DNA from: JADJXV01 sp046328995
GTDB taxonomy: Bacteria; Bacteroidota; Ignavibacteria; Kapaibacteriales; UBA961
Length of the DNA: 64,000 nucleotides
Direction: 5' to 3'
Assembly (NCBI GenBank): GCA_046328995.1
Contig: JAXLVN010000003.1
Span: 310,001-374,000 of the forward strand
Made by a program: the position numbers and the translations under genes. Positions 9,746 through 19,671 of this stretch are shown here, piece by piece. Each line of letters begins with the position of its first letter. Position 1 is the stretch's first letter. Below the pieces are notes generated by a model that worked only from the letters and a program-made list of their open reading frames with translations, did no database searches and was not told the origin of the DNA.

Positions 9746-12700
9746 TTATCGAAGTATATGAATCTGTGCATGTTGCACATCCCGCATTCCCGCCACCGTC
9801 ACAAACGCCACACCCGAACCAAACCCCGTCATATCAAGCGGAATAGTATTCTCTCCACTTTCGACATCCATCACTTTTGATAGATACACTTCACCGAGAA
9901 GAGAAGTCACGGTGAGTGTGATGCGTTGCGGAGTAGTTGAATAATAGTGGAGCGTGCTATTTCCATCCGTCGGATTGGGGGAGACGGTTAATTGATTCTC
10001 AATCATCCTACCGGTGACAGGCGATTCATCAACCGAGACGCTGATGTCTTGGAGGTAGGGATTGTCGCTGACATAGAGTTCGGCGTTGTAGCCGTCATTG
10101 CGGGTGAAGAAGACGGTGCGCATGGTTTTGCCGAAGGTGGTATTGACGCAGGTCGGGCATTCACCTTCATTGTAATATTGATAGGCGTTCGTAGAGCCGG
10201 CGGTAACATCGGCGCGGAAGTCACCGACAATTTTGCCGTCGGATTTGACAGCCAGAAAACCCGGATAGGTAATAAATGGCGTTCCGGTGAGCGCGTACGT
10301 ATTATCATCCATACGCGTGATACGCTTGAAGATTTTCCATGCCGGGACATCTTTTCGGTATTCAACAGTACCGTTTTCATCCATTATCAGAAGTAATGCT
10401 CGGTCGTGGTACCGTAGGAGCGAATCAAAGTATCCTGTCGAACCGCACAAGAGATATTTATTATTCGGCATACGAACGATATCGAGAATGAATTCATACT
10501 GATTGCGCTTGATGAATTTTGATTCTATGAATTGTCCATCGTTATCATACCAGCGGAGCTGCAATGTTGTGCCGCTTGTATCTTTGAGCGGCTGAGATAC
10601 GACCGTGAGCATCGTACCGGTAGGTGTTTCGATGGCAGGCAGAGCGTAGCCGAGTATGGTATCATTTTTTAAGAGTGTGGTTGTGTCTTTGTAAAAACAG
10701 AGATAGGAAACATCAGCTTTAAGAGCTCTTGAATTTCTAAAAGAATAGCAATCGATACCATTATTGAGCGAGCGAACTTCATAATTCGACTTATACTTTA
10801 GAGGATTGAGGAGTTTATTGCCGGAATTAGTATTTAGTAGATATGCTCTCCATTCATAATGATTATCAAACGGAGTAAAATAAGTAAGTAGTTCTCCTCG
10901 GAGTAATCCTAGAGTCCCGTTACCACTGGCGCAATAATCAATATTTGAATTGAAATCTCCCACGATGCCGGCAAGACCTTTATCAAAATTTCCATCTTGT
11001 TTAAGACTGTAAATATCAACATTAATTCTACATTGGCTAAAAGCCATCCCACCGGGATATGTTCCATATTGATTTAAGTATTTAGAAAGCTTGATATAGG
11101 GTGTACCTGAGCTGCTCCTGAACATAGTCTCAAAGACATTGGTATTAATATCAGTATATCGATCGACTCTAGAGTTACTACCTACTATGTTTTTTGTCAA
11201 TTTAGTATTGAGCAGAAACGCCGGATACTCCTCAGCATTGATATAATGATACTTTGTCAAGGATGTATCTTTAATCCCATTATTCACCGTGAGCGTAATC
11301 GAATACGATCGTTGCTGTTTAAACGTATGAACTGTATCTTTGGCAGAAGAAGTTGTTCCATCATCAAAGCTCCACTTATAGCTCACAATTGTGCCGGTAG
11401 ATTTATTGGTGAAATTGACCTTGAGCGGAGCCGAGCCGTAGCGCACGTCAGCATCGAAGTCGAGAGTAATAGGTATAAGTGTTTGCTTGACTTCAATCAT
11501 TTTGGATATAGTCGTAGTATGAACGCCGTCCTTGTCAGTGACTTTCATGGTGATGTCAAATATACCGGCACTATCAAATATATGAGTCGTTTGAAGGTAG
11601 GAAGACTTCTTGCCATCACCAAAATCCCACTCTACTGTACTGCTATCGAATGAGGGAATAATAGAGTAGAATGAAACGGCATTGTGTTGATAAATACTTG
11701 ATTTGTCTGCTGTGAAGGTGTATTTGGGTTGCGCAGTATCGACAATTGCATCAATCATTCGGAATTTGCCATCCGAGCAATAAGCAATGATAGAGGTTGA
11801 CGACGGCAGGGTAAACATTTCACGGATGAGAGTAGTAATCGGCGATTGTACTACGCCGCATCGCGCGTGCATGAAAGGATTAATGGTATATATTGAACTA
11901 TCCTTCGGAGAATTAATCAGTAAATATCTGCTGTTCCTGCTATAGACTATACTGGTAGCATATTTTGAAAAATAACCAAGATCGGAGCTTTGCAGTAGAG
12001 AATCGACATACCAGGAGAATATAGTCTCCGGAGTAGAATGAGTGACAAACATACCATTAGGCGAAAGAGCAAGCAGTGCCTTGGGCGACGGAATGGCATA
12101 CGGATACTCCAACAGCTTGATACCTTTACTTTGAGAAACACCAATGAAATTTATACGCTTATTGTTGATGGTTATCGTATTCAGATTTTGCTCGATACGC
12201 TCTAACGACTCAAAAAAAGAGATGGCTGTCAGAATAGTAGTGCCGAAAAGATGAATAAACTTTTCGGTATTCGGGGAAACGATAGCAGTAGTAATGAGAC
12301 TGTCATTGGTTATTGTTTTTTTAGAAATTGAACCGTTAGAATAATACTTGTAATTCGGTCCATTCTGAGAAACATAAGTACCGTTTGCGGCGACATAAAA
12401 ACATTTCAAAACCCTGTCGTAGTCAATTTGCACTATTGCCTGATTCGTTGGAGAAGGATCGGTAATTGACACTATTGGGGTCTCCGTCTCTAAATCAATA
12501 ACCCTGAAGCGCGGCTTCTGTTCATTGGACAAAGAGCCGTAAATAGTATAAGAAGAAGCATCGCAATTCAAGTTGATTCTCGCTACAGTAGCATATCCCT
12601 TCATATCAATAAACCTCGTCAACACCACGCGCCCACTATCGACATCCCACTTCTGAATCGCCGGCTTCTTAACTGTACTATCCATCAGAGTACAAAGCAC

Positions 12701-12853
12701 ATACAAGTACTTCCCGTCAGTCGTGGGTTTGATTTGGAGCACTTCACCGGTGGTGTCTGTCGTTTCTTTATACCCGCCCATGTCTTTCCATCCGTTCTGC
12801 GCGTGGAGAGCGGAGAAGGAGAGGAGGAGAAGAGAGAAGATGATGTATTTCAT
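9746..12853 (-). CDS. Large T9SS-secreted protein with two PKD domains, tandem copy 2
   Basis: About 1,035 residues with the same order as its neighbours: signal peptide, propeller-like region to about 380, PKD domains centred on residues 411 and 496, beta-rich region, T9SS sorting tail. The first 80 residues are almost the same as in copy 1. The tail (9970-10060) follows the copy 1 sequence, including VTGRMIENQLTVSPNP. The preceding central block (about 10124-10620) is nearly identical in DNA to copy 3. The gene is thus a mosaic of its two neighbours. The start is ATG 12853, 19 bases after the copy 3 stop. Confidence 0.88.
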   Translation of the reverse strand: MKYIIFSLLLLSFSALHAQNGWKDMGGYKETTDTTGEVLQIKPTTDGKYLYVLCTLMDSTVKKPAIQKWDVDSGRVVLTRFIDMKGYATVARINLNCDASSYTIYGSLSNEQKPRFRVIDLETETPIVSITDPSPTNQAIVQIDYDRVLKCFYVAANGTYVSQNGPNYKYYSNGSISKKTITNDSLITTAIVSPNTEKFIHLFGTTILTAISFFESLERIEQNLNTITINNKRINFIGVSQSKGIKLLEYPYAIPSPKALLALSPNGMFVTHSTPETIFSWYVDSLLQSSDLGYFSKYATSIVYSRNSRYLLINSPKDSSIYTINPFMHARCGVVQSPITTLIREMFTLPSSTSIIAYCSDGKFRMIDAIVDTAQPKYTFTADKSSIYQHNAVSFYSIIPSFDSSTVEWDFGDGKKSSYLQTTHIFDSAGIFDITMKVTDKDGVHTTTISKMIEVKQTLIPITLDFDADVRYGSAPLKVNFTNKSTGTIVSYKWSFDDGTTSSAKDTVHTFKQQRSYSITLTVNNGIKDTSLTKYHYINAEEYPAFLLNTKLTKNIVGSNSRVDRYTDINTNVFETMFRSSSGTPYIKLSKYLNQYGTYPGGMAFSQCRINVDIYSLKQDGNFDKGLAGIVGDFNSNIDYCASGNGTLGLLRGELLTYFTPFDNHYEWRAYLLNTNSGNKLLNPLKYKSNYEVRSLNNGIDCYSFRNSRALKADVSYLCFYKDTTTLLKNDTILGYALPAIETPTGTMLTVVSQPLKDTSGTTLQLRWYDNDGQFIESKFIKRNQYEFILDIVRMPNNKYLLCGSTGYFDSLLRYHDRALLLIMDENGTVEYRKDVPAWKIFKRITRMDDNTYALTGTPFITYPGFLAVKSDGKIVGDFRADVTAGSTNAYQYYNEGECPTCVNTTFGKTMRTVFFTRNDGYNAELYVSDNPYLQDISVSVDESPVTGRMIENQLTVSPNPTDGNSTLHYYSTTPQRITLTVTSLLGEVYLSKVMDVESGENTIPLDMTGFGSGVAFVTVAGMRDVQHAQIHILR

Positions 12854-12872
12854 TCTAGTTATCTCACGTAAC

Positions 12873-15800
12873 TTATCGAAGTATATGAATCTGCGCATGC
12901 TGCACATCCCGCACTCCCGCCACTGTCACAAACGCCACACCCGAACCAATCGCACTCATATCCAGCGGAATAGTATTCTCACCACTCTCGACATCCAGCA
13001 CTTGCGAACGGAACACTTCACCGATAAGAGAAGTCACCGTGAGCGTGATGCGTTGCGGAGTGGTAGAATAATAGTGGAGCGTGCTATTGCCATCGGTCGG
13101 ATTGGGGGAGATGGTAAGAGTATTCTCAATTGGATTACCCGTGATAGGAGATTCATCGACTGAGACGCTGATGTCCTTTAAGTACGGATTGTCGCTGACA
13201 TAAAGCTCGGCATTGTAGCCGTCATTTCTCGTGAAGAAGACGGTGCGCATGGTTTTGCCGAAGGTGGTATTGACGCAGGTCGGGCATTCACCTTCATTGT
13301 AATATTGATAGGCGTTCGTAGAGCCGGCGGTAACATCGGCGCGGAAGTCACCGACAATTTTGCCGTCGGATTTGACAGCCAGAAAACCCGGATAGGTAAT
13401 AAATGGCGTTCCGGTGAGCGCGTACGTATTATCATCCATACGCGTGATACGCTTGAAGATTTTCCATGCCGGGACATCTTTTCGGTATTCAACAGTACCG
13501 TTTTCATCCATTATCAGAAGTAATGCTCGGTCGTGGTACCGTAGGAGCGAATCAAAGTATCCTGTCGAACCGCACAAGAGATATTTATTATTCGGCATAC
13601 GAACGATATCGAGAATGAATTCATACGGATTGCGCTTGATGAATTTTGATTCTATGAACTGTCCATCGTTATCATACCAGCGGAGCTGCAATGTTGTGCC
13701 GCTTGTATCTTTGAGCGGCTGAGAAACGACCGTGAGCATCGTACCGGTAGGAGTTCCGATTACAGGCAGAGCATAGCCGGCAATTGTATCATTCTTTAGG
13801 AGTTTGGTCGTGTCTTTGTAAAAGCAAAGATAGGAGGTATCAGAGTGAATAGCTCGCGTTTTTCGGAAAGCATAGCAATCGATGCCATTATCGAGCGAGC
13901 GAACTTCGTAATTTATGGTCAAGAATGGAGGTCTTAGGAGTTGATTTCCGGAATCTGTGTTTAGCAAATATGCTCTCTGGTAGTAGGGGTGATCGAATGG
14001 TGTAAAATACGTGAGTAGTTCTCCTCGAAGTAACCCTAGTGTACCATTATCTTTAGCGCAATAATCTATAGAAGCTGTATTGGTTTGACCAACTATTTCT
14101 GCAATACTCTTAGCAAAGGTGCCATTTTGATTAAGACTGTAAATATCAACAATAATACTACAATCGCTGAAAATCATTCCACCGGGATATATTCCGGATT
14201 GATTTAAGTATTTAGAAAGCTTGATATAGGGCGTACCCGAGCTGCTTCTGAACATAGTCTCAAAGATATTAGTATTAATAACGGTGTATCGATTGTCTCG
14301 TAAGTAACTCCCTTCAATGCTTTTTGTCAGTTTTGTTTTGAGTAGATACGCCGGATACTCTTCAGCGTTGATATAGTGAAGTTTGGTAAGTGATGTATCT
14401 TTGATTCCAGTATTGACCGTGAGTGTAATTGAGTAGGAACGCTGCAGATTGAAGGTATGCACGGTGTCTCTTGCAGATGAAGTGGTACCATCATCGAAGT
14501 TCCATTTATAACTCAGGATAGTGCCGGTTGATTTGTTAGTGAAATTGACCTTCAGCGGAGCCGAGCCAAAGCGAATATCCGCATCAAAGTCGAGTGTGAT
14601 AGGCACGAGAGCAGGTTTTACTTCAATCATTTTGGATATTGTTGAGGTATGAACGCCGTTCTTATCGGTGACGTTCATCGTGATGTCAAATACTCCGGCA
14701 CTATCAAATATATGAGTAGTTTGAAGGTATGAAGACTTTTTGCCATCACCAAAATCCCACTCCACAGTGGAGCTGTCAAAAGAGGGAATAATTGAGTAGA
14801 ATGAGACGGAATCATGCTGATAAATACGTGATTTGTTGGAGATAAAGGTATATTTCGGCTGAGCAGTATCGACGATAGCATCAATCATTCGGAATTTGCC
14901 ATCCGAGCATGAGGCGATGATAGAAGTTGACGACGGCAACGTAAACATTTCACGAATGAGAGTAGTAATCGGCGATTGTACGACGCCGCATCGCGCGCGC
15001 AGGAAAGGATTAATGGTATAAATCGAACTATCTTTCGGAGAATTAATCAGTAAATATCTGCTGTTCCTGCTATAGACTATACTGGTAGCATACATAGAGA
15101 AAATTCCTAAATTCGACTGCCGCATGACGGTATCAACGAACCATGAAGAAATGGTTTCAGTATTTGCATGGCTGACAAAAAGACCATCATATGACAAAGC
15201 AAGTAGTGGTTTAGGAGCTAAAAGTGCCGGAGGGTTTGAATATTGATTCTCCAATAATTTCAGGACATTTATGTGGGGATATCCAATGAAATTTAATTGG
15301 TTAATGTATTTGGTGAATTTAACCATATTAGTATTTTCGTAATAGTCGTAGAATGAATTTGCAGCTAAAACATTAGTACCCAGTAAGTGGATAAAAATAT
15401 CAGTATTAGGTGAAACTAGATATTCTGTAAATACACTGTCGGATTCTATTGTTTTCTTTGTAATATAACCATTCGAATAATGCAGGTAGTTTGGCCCATT
15501 ACTAGAAAAATGGTCACCATTTGAGGCAATATAAAAGCATCTCAAGACGCTATCATAATCTATCTGTATGATAGTTTGAGATGTAGGCTTTGTATCGATA
15601 ACCGAGACCAATTGACTATCAGAATCAATACTTCTAACAATCAAACGAACTTTTTGTTCGATGCTCAAAGAGCCGTAAATAGTATAAGAAGAAGCATCGC
15701 AATTCAAGTTGATTCTCGCTACAGTAGCATATCCCTTCATATCAATAAACCTCGAAAACACCACGCGCCCACTATCAACATCCCACTTCTGAATCGCCGG

Positions 15801-15989
15801 CTTCTTAACCGTACTATCCATCAGAGTACAAAGCACATACAAGGACTTCCCATCAGTCGTGGGTTTGATTTGGAGCACTTCACCGGTGGTGTCTGTCGTT
15901 TCTTTATACCCGCCCATGTCTTTCCATCCGTTCTGCGCATGGAGAGTAGATAAGGAAAGGAGAGTGAGAAGAAGAATCAGGTATTTCAT
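12873..15989 (-). CDS. Large T9SS-secreted protein with two PKD domains, tandem copy 3 (promoter-proximal)
   Basis: About 1,038 residues. The signal peptide MKYLILLLTLLSLSTLHAQ differs from that of copies 1 and 2, while the mature N-terminus (NGWKDMGGYKETTDTTGEVL) is the same. PKD domains are centred near residues 413 and 498. The sorting tail reads ITGNPIENTLTISPNP, distinct from the tail shared by copies 1 and 2. The variable middle of the propeller region (residues about 120-300) differs most among the three copies. It is the first gene of the array and is transcribed away from the divergent gene at 16231, so the promoter of the array should lie in 15990-16230. Confidence 0.88.
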   Translation of the reverse strand: MKYLILLLTLLSLSTLHAQNGWKDMGGYKETTDTTGEVLQIKPTTDGKSLYVLCTLMDSTVKKPAIQKWDVDSGRVVFSRFIDMKGYATVARINLNCDASSYTIYGSLSIEQKVRLIVRSIDSDSQLVSVIDTKPTSQTIIQIDYDSVLRCFYIASNGDHFSSNGPNYLHYSNGYITKKTIESDSVFTEYLVSPNTDIFIHLLGTNVLAANSFYDYYENTNMVKFTKYINQLNFIGYPHINVLKLLENQYSNPPALLAPKPLLALSYDGLFVSHANTETISSWFVDTVMRQSNLGIFSMYATSIVYSRNSRYLLINSPKDSSIYTINPFLRARCGVVQSPITTLIREMFTLPSSTSIIASCSDGKFRMIDAIVDTAQPKYTFISNKSRIYQHDSVSFYSIIPSFDSSTVEWDFGDGKKSSYLQTTHIFDSAGVFDITMNVTDKNGVHTSTISKMIEVKPALVPITLDFDADIRFGSAPLKVNFTNKSTGTILSYKWNFDDGTTSSARDTVHTFNLQRSYSITLTVNTGIKDTSLTKLHYINAEEYPAYLLKTKLTKSIEGSYLRDNRYTVINTNIFETMFRSSSGTPYIKLSKYLNQSGIYPGGMIFSDCSIIVDIYSLNQNGTFAKSIAEIVGQTNTASIDYCAKDNGTLGLLRGELLTYFTPFDHPYYQRAYLLNTDSGNQLLRPPFLTINYEVRSLDNGIDCYAFRKTRAIHSDTSYLCFYKDTTKLLKNDTIAGYALPVIGTPTGTMLTVVSQPLKDTSGTTLQLRWYDNDGQFIESKFIKRNPYEFILDIVRMPNNKYLLCGSTGYFDSLLRYHDRALLLIMDENGTVEYRKDVPAWKIFKRITRMDDNTYALTGTPFITYPGFLAVKSDGKIVGDFRADVTAGSTNAYQYYNEGECPTCVNTTFGKTMRTVFFTRNDGYNAELYVSDNPYLKDISVSVDESPITGNPIENTLTISPNPTDGNSTLHYYSTTPQRITLTVTSLIGEVFRSQVLDVESGENTIPLDMSAIGSGVAFVTVAGVRDVQHAQIHILR

Positions 15990-16230
15990 ACGTAGTCCAT
16001 CGGTTTGTTGAATAAACTATGCATCGGAAAGAATGCATTGCTTGATATTGTGTGGTAAAATTAAAACAATTTTATGTAATTGTACCAAAGGTTTTTACCA
16101 AAAAAAATAAATATTTTTTTGGCCCGACGGAACAATATCCTAATCCCGCAAGTATAAGTGTTGTGAGTTGTTTACTTCACGAGATATATTCGTTCTTTTT
16201 ATTATTTTCAATTATTTTCACGGAGAATAT
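15990..16230. promoter_or_regulatory. Divergent intergenic region of the three-gene array
   Basis: A 240-bp AT-rich region between genes pointing outward. It should carry promoters for the PKD array and the envelope protein gene. A GGAG ribosome site lies at 16222-16225 for the plus-strand gene. No firm promoter call can be made. Confidence 0.45.
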
Positions 16231-17070
16231 ATGGGTAAAATGTACGCCGTCAAAGCAGCTCGATCTCTGCAATTGGGCATCATGGCAGGAATACTTGTGT
16301 TGGTGCAATCATTCGCATCGGCGCAAACTCTTCCGAAGCCGATTGAGGGGGATTCGCTAAGCTATGCAGCGTTTTTGTCCACCGGAATCGGTTGGATGAC
16401 CTTTGATGTAGAGCAGCTCAATACAAGCTTGAAGAATGCTAAGCTCAATATAGTGGGAGATAATTCAACCGTTTATAGTTTGGATTCGAAGCTACCGGTC
16501 GGTAAGGGATTTTTACTTGGTTCGAACCTCTACTACGCTCCACTTTCTTCAAATGTCACCAACGATACAAGTGGTGGCATACGTACTGCACTCTCCTCAT
16601 TTGGCGTTCATCTGAATCTCGGGTACTCACTTGTTCACAACAGTTCGTTTTTGGTGGTTCCATCGGTAGGACTGGGTTTCGGATTTAATTCATTGGGAAT
16701 CAAGCGTCAAAGCACCAATTATCTCGGGTTACCATACGGCACACTTCGTGACCAACTCGATGCAAAGAGCTCGAGTACGGTCGATTATTCAACGATAAAT
16801 ATCAATCTGAGTATTGGAATTGAGGGATACCTCAAAGTGTTGAGTTTTGGCTTGCAGGAAAACGTGATACAGGACAAGCCGAATACCCGAGTAAACGTTC
16901 AAACCCGTGGTGAAATCTGGCTCGGTGGATATGCTTCCTATAATCCATGTCTCACCTCAACGACAACGAACGGAACGGTAAATAACGATAGTTATGGATT
17001 CACACCATCGGGGATGAACTATGGTATTCGACTCATGGCTACGACGGCTTTGCGGTATATCGTGCCGTGA
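16231..17070 (+). CDS. Secreted envelope protein, probable outer-membrane beta-barrel (paralogue A)
   Basis: 279 residues with an N-terminal signal peptide ending SFASAQ. The mature part alternates beta strands (GFLLGSNLYYAPL, FGVHLNLGYSLV, GLGFGFNSLG) and ends in the short strand LMATTALRYIVP, in the style of Bacteroidota outer-membrane barrel proteins. The start at 16231 has a GGAG ribosome site; an in-frame ATG at 16168 would spoil the signal peptide. The next gene is a distant paralogue with the same opening phrase (LNQSL/LNTSLKNA and GKGFL). The family was not recognised. Confidence 0.7.
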   Translation: MGKMYAVKAARSLQLGIMAGILVLVQSFASAQTLPKPIEGDSLSYAAFLSTGIGWMTFDVEQLNTSLKNAKLNIVGDNSTVYSLDSKLPVGKGFLLGSNLYYAPLSSNVTNDTSGGIRTALSSFGVHLNLGYSLVHNSSFLVVPSVGLGFGFNSLGIKRQSTNYLGLPYGTLRDQLDAKSSSTVDYSTININLSIGIEGYLKVLSFGLQENVIQDKPNTRVNVQTRGEIWLGGYASYNPCLTSTTTNGTVNNDSYGFTPSGMNYGIRLMATTALRYIVP

Positions 17071-17082
17071 TAGCAGCACCAT

Positions 17083-17116
17083 CGGTCGTTTCGGCTTCGC
17101 TCAACGACCGTTTCTT
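17083..17116 (+). terminator. Terminator after envelope protein A
   Basis: CGGTCGTT (17083-17090) pairs with AACGACCG (17103-17110), followed by TTTCTT. Confidence 0.6.
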
Positions 17117-17187
17117 CGGTAGAGATTGTGTGAGAGATAGTCTATGAACATTTCCTCCTCTTTCTTTTTTATCTTCTGTATGAAATT

Positions 17188-18045
17188 ATGTGCTGCGTTT
17201 ATAGTTCCCGCTCTCTTTCATTCCTGATGGTAATGGTACTCTCTGGAGTATTTACCCTACACGTCAAGGCGCAGTGGGAGGATACGGATGAAATCCAATG
17301 GTTTAGAAAAGGATTTAATTCATATGGTGTCAGCTTCGGTATTCAGTCGGTGAACAGTGAGAAACTCAATCAAAGTCTTATGCAATCCGGCCTTCCACCT
17401 CTACAGGGAACGATGCCAACTGTTGATTGCATGCTTACAATCGATGCAGGAAAAGGGTTTTTGGTATCAGAACATTTGCAGTATATATTTCCGATACAAT
17501 CTACATTTAAAGATCAGGATGGAACGTTTACAACGTCACTTTCACAGGGCGGACCACTACCGATAGATTTTATCGTTACGCTTGGTTACATTGCATATAG
17601 GGAAGGTCCGGTGATGATAGTTCCGAAGGTAGGAGCTTCTCTTGGGGAATATTATACCGCTATCAGTCTTGATCGAATCAATGACTCTGCAAGAGCATTC
17701 CCGGGCAATCCCGGAGGAACACGCAGCATACGTGCGCGGCTCACAGAGAGGAGCAATACCGTTCTGGAAAATTGGTTAGGCGGTGTACAACTCATTGGAG
17801 GTCTCGAATGCTATATTACACTATCCAAGCTCGAAAACAGGAAAACCATGTGTGGAAATTATGTACCATTAGAATCCACACTGTTGCTCTGTGGATATGT
17901 GAACTTCCATACCAATGTATATCATACATCGTCTTTAGATAGGGAATACGGGCAGTATCAAGGGGTTCTTTTACCGACTGCGCCGATTGAGTTTTTCCCC
18001 TCAGGATTCAGCTTTGGACTACGTCTGACCGTTGCGGAATTATAA
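17188..18045 (+). CDS. Secreted envelope protein, probable outer-membrane beta-barrel (paralogue B)
   Basis: About 285 residues. A hydrophobic segment SFLMVMVLSGVFTL leads to a signal-peptide cleavage near HVKAQ. The mature region resembles the preceding gene in order: SVNSEKLNQSLMQSG, then GKGFLVSEHLQYIFP, then a strand-rich core and the end FSFGLRLTVAEL. Both probably come from a duplication of an outer-membrane beta-barrel gene. The start is uncertain because no strong ribosome site precedes ATG 17188, and internal ATGs at codons 14 and 16 are possible. Function unknown. Confidence 0.65.
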   Translation: MCCVYSSRSLSFLMVMVLSGVFTLHVKAQWEDTDEIQWFRKGFNSYGVSFGIQSVNSEKLNQSLMQSGLPPLQGTMPTVDCMLTIDAGKGFLVSEHLQYIFPIQSTFKDQDGTFTTSLSQGGPLPIDFIVTLGYIAYREGPVMIVPKVGASLGEYYTAISLDRINDSARAFPGNPGGTRSIRARLTERSNTVLENWLGGVQLIGGLECYITLSKLENRKTMCGNYVPLESTLLLCGYVNFHTNVYHTSSLDREYGQYQGVLLPTAPIEFFPSGFSFGLRLTVAEL

Positions 18046-18463
18046 TCTATGAAGGATGAATGGTCTTATCAAATACCAATCAGAAAAACCAACGCACGTA
18101 GGTAGTGGCAGAAAATCTTCTGCCCCCCGTCTTGCGGTTTTAGGTTGACAGTATAAATACACCAAGACGTTGGGCTGAAGATATTCAGCCCCTACCGATG
18201 CATGATTTCATAAATACGAAATAGGGAGGATGGTAATCTTACCTTCTCCTTCGGTTAATCCGTTCATTTCGCATCTCTTATTCCGGCTAAAATGTGTAAA
18301 TTGAAGTAGTATTAAAGTCGAAAACACGTTACTGCTGACAGAATGAGCTGCCTGAAGAAGAGGCAGGTCATTGTTTATGCTTGGTGCGTGGAACCAAACC
18401 GAAAATACTCCAGGGTAGCCGAAAACTGAATAGAGTAGGCAATACTATATACTACCGTGATAT
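18046..18463. repeat. Intergenic region with two short palindromes
   Basis: About 420 bases with no gene. GGCAGAAAATCTTCTGCC at 18107-18124 and GGGCTGAAGATATTCAGC at 18172-18191 (last two bases omitted) are both near-perfect palindromes sharing a GAAGAT/ATCTTC core. They look like members of a dispersed intergenic hairpin family. The rest shows nothing clear. Confidence 0.5.
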
Positions 18464-19213
18464 ATGAATACATTGAATCACCGACCTTCTTCCTGCCGGG
18501 AATCTCTCATCGGCACAATACGTACCGTGAGTATTGTCGTTATCGTTATACTATTAGGAGCATGCTCAAAAGACAATCCGACTACCCCGTCCGAGTCAAT
18601 CACCTACACGCCGCCGCGAATTGGAAGTTCATTTCATTATTCTATCTATGATACTGATACTACCACTTCATTACCCATCACAAAGAGCTATGATACGACG
18701 GTGCATATCTTTAGTAATACCGAGATAAGCTATCAAGGGAAAAACAATGTTAGTAAGATATACGAAACATCCCCTTTCTTTACCAATGTAACATATCTTA
18801 ATTATGAATCAAACGGAGATGTTAGTGTTTACGTAGATCGAGGAAATGGTGAATATATATGGTTAACCCTGCCGATGGGTTCGAAGACTACCAAAACACT
18901 GGTGTTCATGGACACAACGAAAATCGTATCAGGTGTGACAACCAGGAGTAAATACACGAGTGAAGCATCGTATGTGGGTACCGAAAATCTCACAATCAAA
19001 GGCAAATCAGTCAGCGTTCTCAAAATGAAGCTATCGAATAGTTTTGCCGAGACCGTAAACGGCGTGACAACAACGAAAACAATGGCTGTGTTTTTCTATT
19101 TTGCGCCATCGCTCGGCTATTATGTAAAAACGGAGCAGCCCGTTCAAGTGGCACCGTGGTCTGACGTAAAGCAGGAAGGCCATGAAGAGATCTTAATATA
19201 TTACATAAATTAA
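18464..19213 (+). CDS. Putative lipoprotein
   Basis: Up to 249 residues. The lipobox is LLGAC (Cys34), followed by SKDNPTTPSES, the usual Ser/Asp/Pro tether of this group. The N-terminal extension before the hydrophobic core is long, so a GTG at 18527 may be the true start. The mature part reads as a beta-rich domain (YTPPRIGSSFHYSIYDTD, then KSVSVLKMKLSNSF near the end). Overall organisation resembles the tandem lipoproteins at 40286 and 40997 (tether, GYWW/GSSFHY strand, threonine-rich strands, Lys-rich end), suggesting one family. Function unknown. Confidence 0.75.
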   Translation: MNTLNHRPSSCRESLIGTIRTVSIVVIVILLGACSKDNPTTPSESITYTPPRIGSSFHYSIYDTDTTTSLPITKSYDTTVHIFSNTEISYQGKNNVSKIYETSPFFTNVTYLNYESNGDVSVYVDRGNGEYIWLTLPMGSKTTKTLVFMDTTKIVSGVTTRSKYTSEASYVGTENLTIKGKSVSVLKMKLSNSFAETVNGVTTTKTMAVFFYFAPSLGYYVKTEQPVQVAPWSDVKQEGHEEILIYYIN

Positions 19214-19276
19214 TAAATCGGCATTCTTCGATCAACCAATCCACCACCCATTCCCAAATAAAAGATCATCCGCTCT

Positions 19277-19573
19277 GTAGAGACGTAGCATGCTACGTCT
19301 CTACGCCATGCACGTCAATTCCGCCCAAGGACATCAAGCCAAATAAAAGATCATCCGCTCTGTAGAGACGTAGCATGCTACGTCTCTACGCCATGCACGT
19401 CAATTCCGCCCAAGGACATCAAGCCAAATAATTGATCATCCAACCTGTAGAGACGTTGCATGCCTGTAGAGACGTTGCATGCAACTTCTCTACGCGTCAA
19501 GCACGTCAAATTCGTCAAGCGCCCGCATAAATAATCATCCAACCTGTAGAGACGTTGCATGCAACGTCTCTAC
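19277..19573. repeat. Array of GTAGAGACG palindromes with spacer repeats
   Basis: Four complete 28-bp palindromes (19277-19304, 19362-19389, 19466-19493, 19546-19573) plus one half copy at 19447-19463. Core halves read GTAGAGACGTAGCATGC or GTAGAGACGTTGCATGC. The first two units repeat with their spacer (period 85 bp); the third has one broken position (ACTTCTC). The same type of palindrome is widespread in other bacterial genomes as an interspersed repeat. Confidence 0.85.
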
Positions 19574-19593
19574 GCGTCAAGCATGTCAAATTC

Positions 19594-19627
19594 ATAAAAA
19601 AAAGGATTCAGACGTTTGTCTGAATCC
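19594..19627 (-). terminator. Terminator of the fibronectin-III gene
   Basis: GGATTCAGAC (19604-19613) pairs perfectly with GTCTGAATCC (19618-19627), and the minus strand runs into a T tract (plus-strand A run at 19596-19603). Confidence 0.8.
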
Positions 19628-19671
19628 CCTTGATTGCGCGATGGTATGATCGATGGTTGCTTTTCCGGGAT

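Noticed and set aside
19277..19573. Possible CRISPR array at the palindrome cluster
   Set aside because: Spacers are themselves repeated and the units are perfect palindromes; no leader or cas gene.
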